Source of the DNA: Paenibacillus phytohabitans | GTDB lineage: Bacteria; Bacillota; Bacilli; Paenibacillales; Paenibacillaceae | Reading direction: 5' to 3' | Assembly: GCF_013141775.1 (NCBI RefSeq) | Contig: NZ_WHOB01000029.1 | Location: forward strand, 1 to 64,000 | DNA: 64,000 nt | Part shown: in pieces, positions 62,788-64,000 of the stretch | How positions within the stretch are numbered: the stretch's first letter is position 1 | Layout of the letters: every line of letters starts with the position of its first letter | Position numbers and translations under genes: made by a program | The notes under the pieces: model-generated | Databases searched by the model: none | Told to the model about the DNA's origin: nothing | The model's input: the letters and a program-made list of their open reading frames with translations, nothing else

Positions 62788-62831
62788 AGCAACGGCTACA
62801 CCGTCCCCTGAGGGTCAGCATAGCCGTTGCT
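62788..62831 (-). terminator. Terminator of the YhcH-like gene
   Basis: AGCAACGGCTA and TAGCCGTTGCT pair around a short GC-rich loop, 17 bp after the stop codon. It belongs with the ACGGCTA hairpins at 6835 and 10361. Confidence 0.8.
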
Positions 62832-62847
62832 CCTAGTCCTAACAAAA

Positions 62848-63300
62848 CTATAGCTTAATCTTCAAAACTACCTTCCGCACAGCCCCGGGCTTGCCTGCTT
62901 CAATCCCTGTCATATGTCCGTCCTGCGGATAACACACGATAAGAGCCCCCGGTCCTGCAGTTACCGTAGATTCTACTGCACCGGTGAAGAAGATCGCATC
63001 CTTCTCTGCGCTGTAGTCATCTCTTACGTCAAGCTGCTCTATGGCAGCATAGCCGATCCGCTCTGTACCTTCCAGAATATAATGCAGATCCAGATTCACG
63101 CGGTGCGCTTCCCAGAAGCATTCTCCGGCATCCTTGGTCTGATATTCGTTGATGAAATAGAACATCTCATCATTGACCTCATGGCGTCCGGCCGCTAGCC
63201 CGGTGAAATCGGTATCGCGCAGAAACTGCAGCCCCCTCTGGATCTTCTCTCCGTATGCAGCCTCATCTTTGAGCAAATGGCTAAGTGTATCAACAATCAT
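62848..63300 (-). CDS. YhcH/YjgK/YiaL family protein
   Basis: The protein has 150 residues, the family length. A cupin-like core shows FINEYQTKDAGECFWEAHRVNLDLHYILEG, IFFTGAVESTV, ALIVCYPQDGHMTGI and a final RKVVLKIKL. E. coli YhcH belongs to the sialic acid operon and members act as sugar anomerases or related enzymes. Given NanE and a ROK kinase in the same window, sialic acid or another glycan sugar is a plausible substrate, but this gene lies 11 kb from them. Confidence 0.87.
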   Translation of the reverse strand: MIVDTLSHLLKDEAAYGEKIQRGLQFLRDTDFTGLAAGRHEVNDEMFYFINEYQTKDAGECFWEAHRVNLDLHYILEGTERIGYAAIEQLDVRDDYSAEKDAIFFTGAVESTVTAGPGALIVCYPQDGHMTGIEAGKPGAVRKVVLKIKL

Positions 63301-63445
63301 GCCTGGAATCCCCCTGGAATCTCTGAATTATTCCCCGCCTTGCAGAATACCCAAATAATATATGATCCCGGCAGGCCCGGTCTATGTATTTGTTCACGTA
63401 CTCCCCGCATATCTATTAAATAGTTACCTTTTAGGAGGCGGTTCA

Positions 63446-64000
63446 GTGCTTATTATTCTGATGTACATGTTTGCTGTGCTTGGCGTTTCGCTCCTGCTGT
63501 CAGCTGCGGTGCTTCAGTTCATACGGTCCCATCCCCAAGCACCCGGCCGGAAAGAGGCCATCCATGCCTTGTCCGCATTCAATCTTAAATTTCCCCAGCG
63601 GTTCATCACACCTGATGAATCCCATCTGATCGCCTTGGATGAGGCGGGCCAGACTATGGCCATCGGTCTGCTGCATCCCGGCAGGCAGGAGCCGGCGACA
63701 GCCACCACCTACACGTTCGACACCATTCTGGGAGCGGAGATCGTCGAGAATGCCTTAACGCTCAGCAAAGTCAGCAAGACCAGCCGGATTACGACCAGTG
63801 CGCCGAGAATCCGCCCCAGTGTAGCCGCCACCCCCGGGTTCGCAGAAGCTGTCCAAGCCATAAGCAATGCCGAAGAGATCAGCGAGCTGACGCTAAAAAT
63901 CTATTTTAACAACGCGGATACGCCTGTCGTATCGATTCCCTTCCTGCCCCGGCTGCTGCCGGCCAGAAAAACAGATCTTCAGTACTCCGCAGCCTTTCTG
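63446..64000 (+). CDS. Membrane-anchored protein, cut by the window edge
   Basis: An open frame starts at the GTG at 63446 with AGGAGG upstream and runs 185 codons to the end of the window without a stop. One N-terminal membrane helix (LIILMYMFAVLGVSLLLSAAV) is followed by a soluble part with FNLKFPQRFITPDESHLIAL and NALTLSKVSKTSR. The rest lies outside. I do not recognise a family. Confidence 0.75.
   Translation, partial: MLIILMYMFAVLGVSLLLSAAVLQFIRSHPQAPGRKEAIHALSAFNLKFPQRFITPDESHLIALDEAGQTMAIGLLHPGRQEPATATTYTFDTILGAEIVENALTLSKVSKTSRITTSAPRIRPSVAATPGFAEAVQAISNAEEISELTLKIYFNNADTPVVSIPFLPRLLPARKTDLQYSAAFL

Noticed and set aside
1..64000. tRNA, rRNA, riboswitch, insertion sequence or prophage genes
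   Set aside because: None was recognised on reading; covariance-model and transposase searches would be needed to rule out small or degenerate examples.

Overview
The window looks like a chromosomal stretch of a spore-forming Firmicute, most probably Paenibacillus. I infer this from moderate GC, strong GGAGG-type ribosome binding sites, a Spo0E-like peptide, the ydcC-alr-ndoAI-ndoA order known from Bacillus, a YesM/YesN-type two-component pair, and many exported proteins with SLH, Big_2 and copper-amine-oxidase-like domains. I see no rRNA, tRNA, insertion sequence or prophage.

Layout. 1-520: the leader end of a type I-C-like CRISPR array with no cas genes to its right. 0.6-13.5 kb: a TetM/EF-G-like GTPase, an SLH-PrcB surface protein, a lipoprotein, a broken GNAT gene, an intact GNAT gene, tex, and an MFS exporter with its TetR regulator and two matching operators, then the NdoA/NdoAI toxin-antitoxin pair. 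13.7-18 kb: alr, ydcC and an ECF sigma/anti-sigma pair. 18-28 kb: a second TetR/MFS unit with paired operators, a Spo0E-like peptide, a DMT transporter, a TatD hydrolase, a histidine phosphatase, and an MFS gene behind a winged-helix regulator. 28.4-31.7 kb: a compact operon of ECF sigma factor, membrane anti-sigma factor and a large secreted TPR protein. 31.7-40 kb: small membrane proteins, a P-loop protein with an apparent ATT start, a BadF-type sugar kinase, an L,D-transpeptidase, and an SPFH plus NAD-kinase-like gene pair. 40-43.4 kb: a 13-repeat Big_2 protein. 43.7-46.8 kb: an iron island with a siderophore-binding lipoprotein and an AraC regulator carrying its own siderophore-binding domain, both behind Fur boxes.

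47.5-58 kb is a co-directional glycan-use cluster: sensor kinase, response regulator, sugar-binding lipoprotein, two permeases, NanE epimerase, ROK kinase, CutC-family protein and GH29 alpha-L-fucosidase. It has no transporter ATPase. A ThuA-like protein and an AraC regulator lie upstream. The right end holds a small membrane sensor-domain protein, a YARHG lipoprotein, a YhcH-family protein and one gene cut by the window edge.

The most unusual signal is not coding. Several intergenic stretches (7.1, 10.1, 23.6, 46.9, 47.2 and 58.4 kb) carry short modules repeated about every 50-52 bp, usually four per island. The core sequence differs between islands but the spacing is the same. Three genes also show a good ribosome binding site in front of a CTG, ATT or ATC codon, with no ATG, GTG or TTG available at the expected start.
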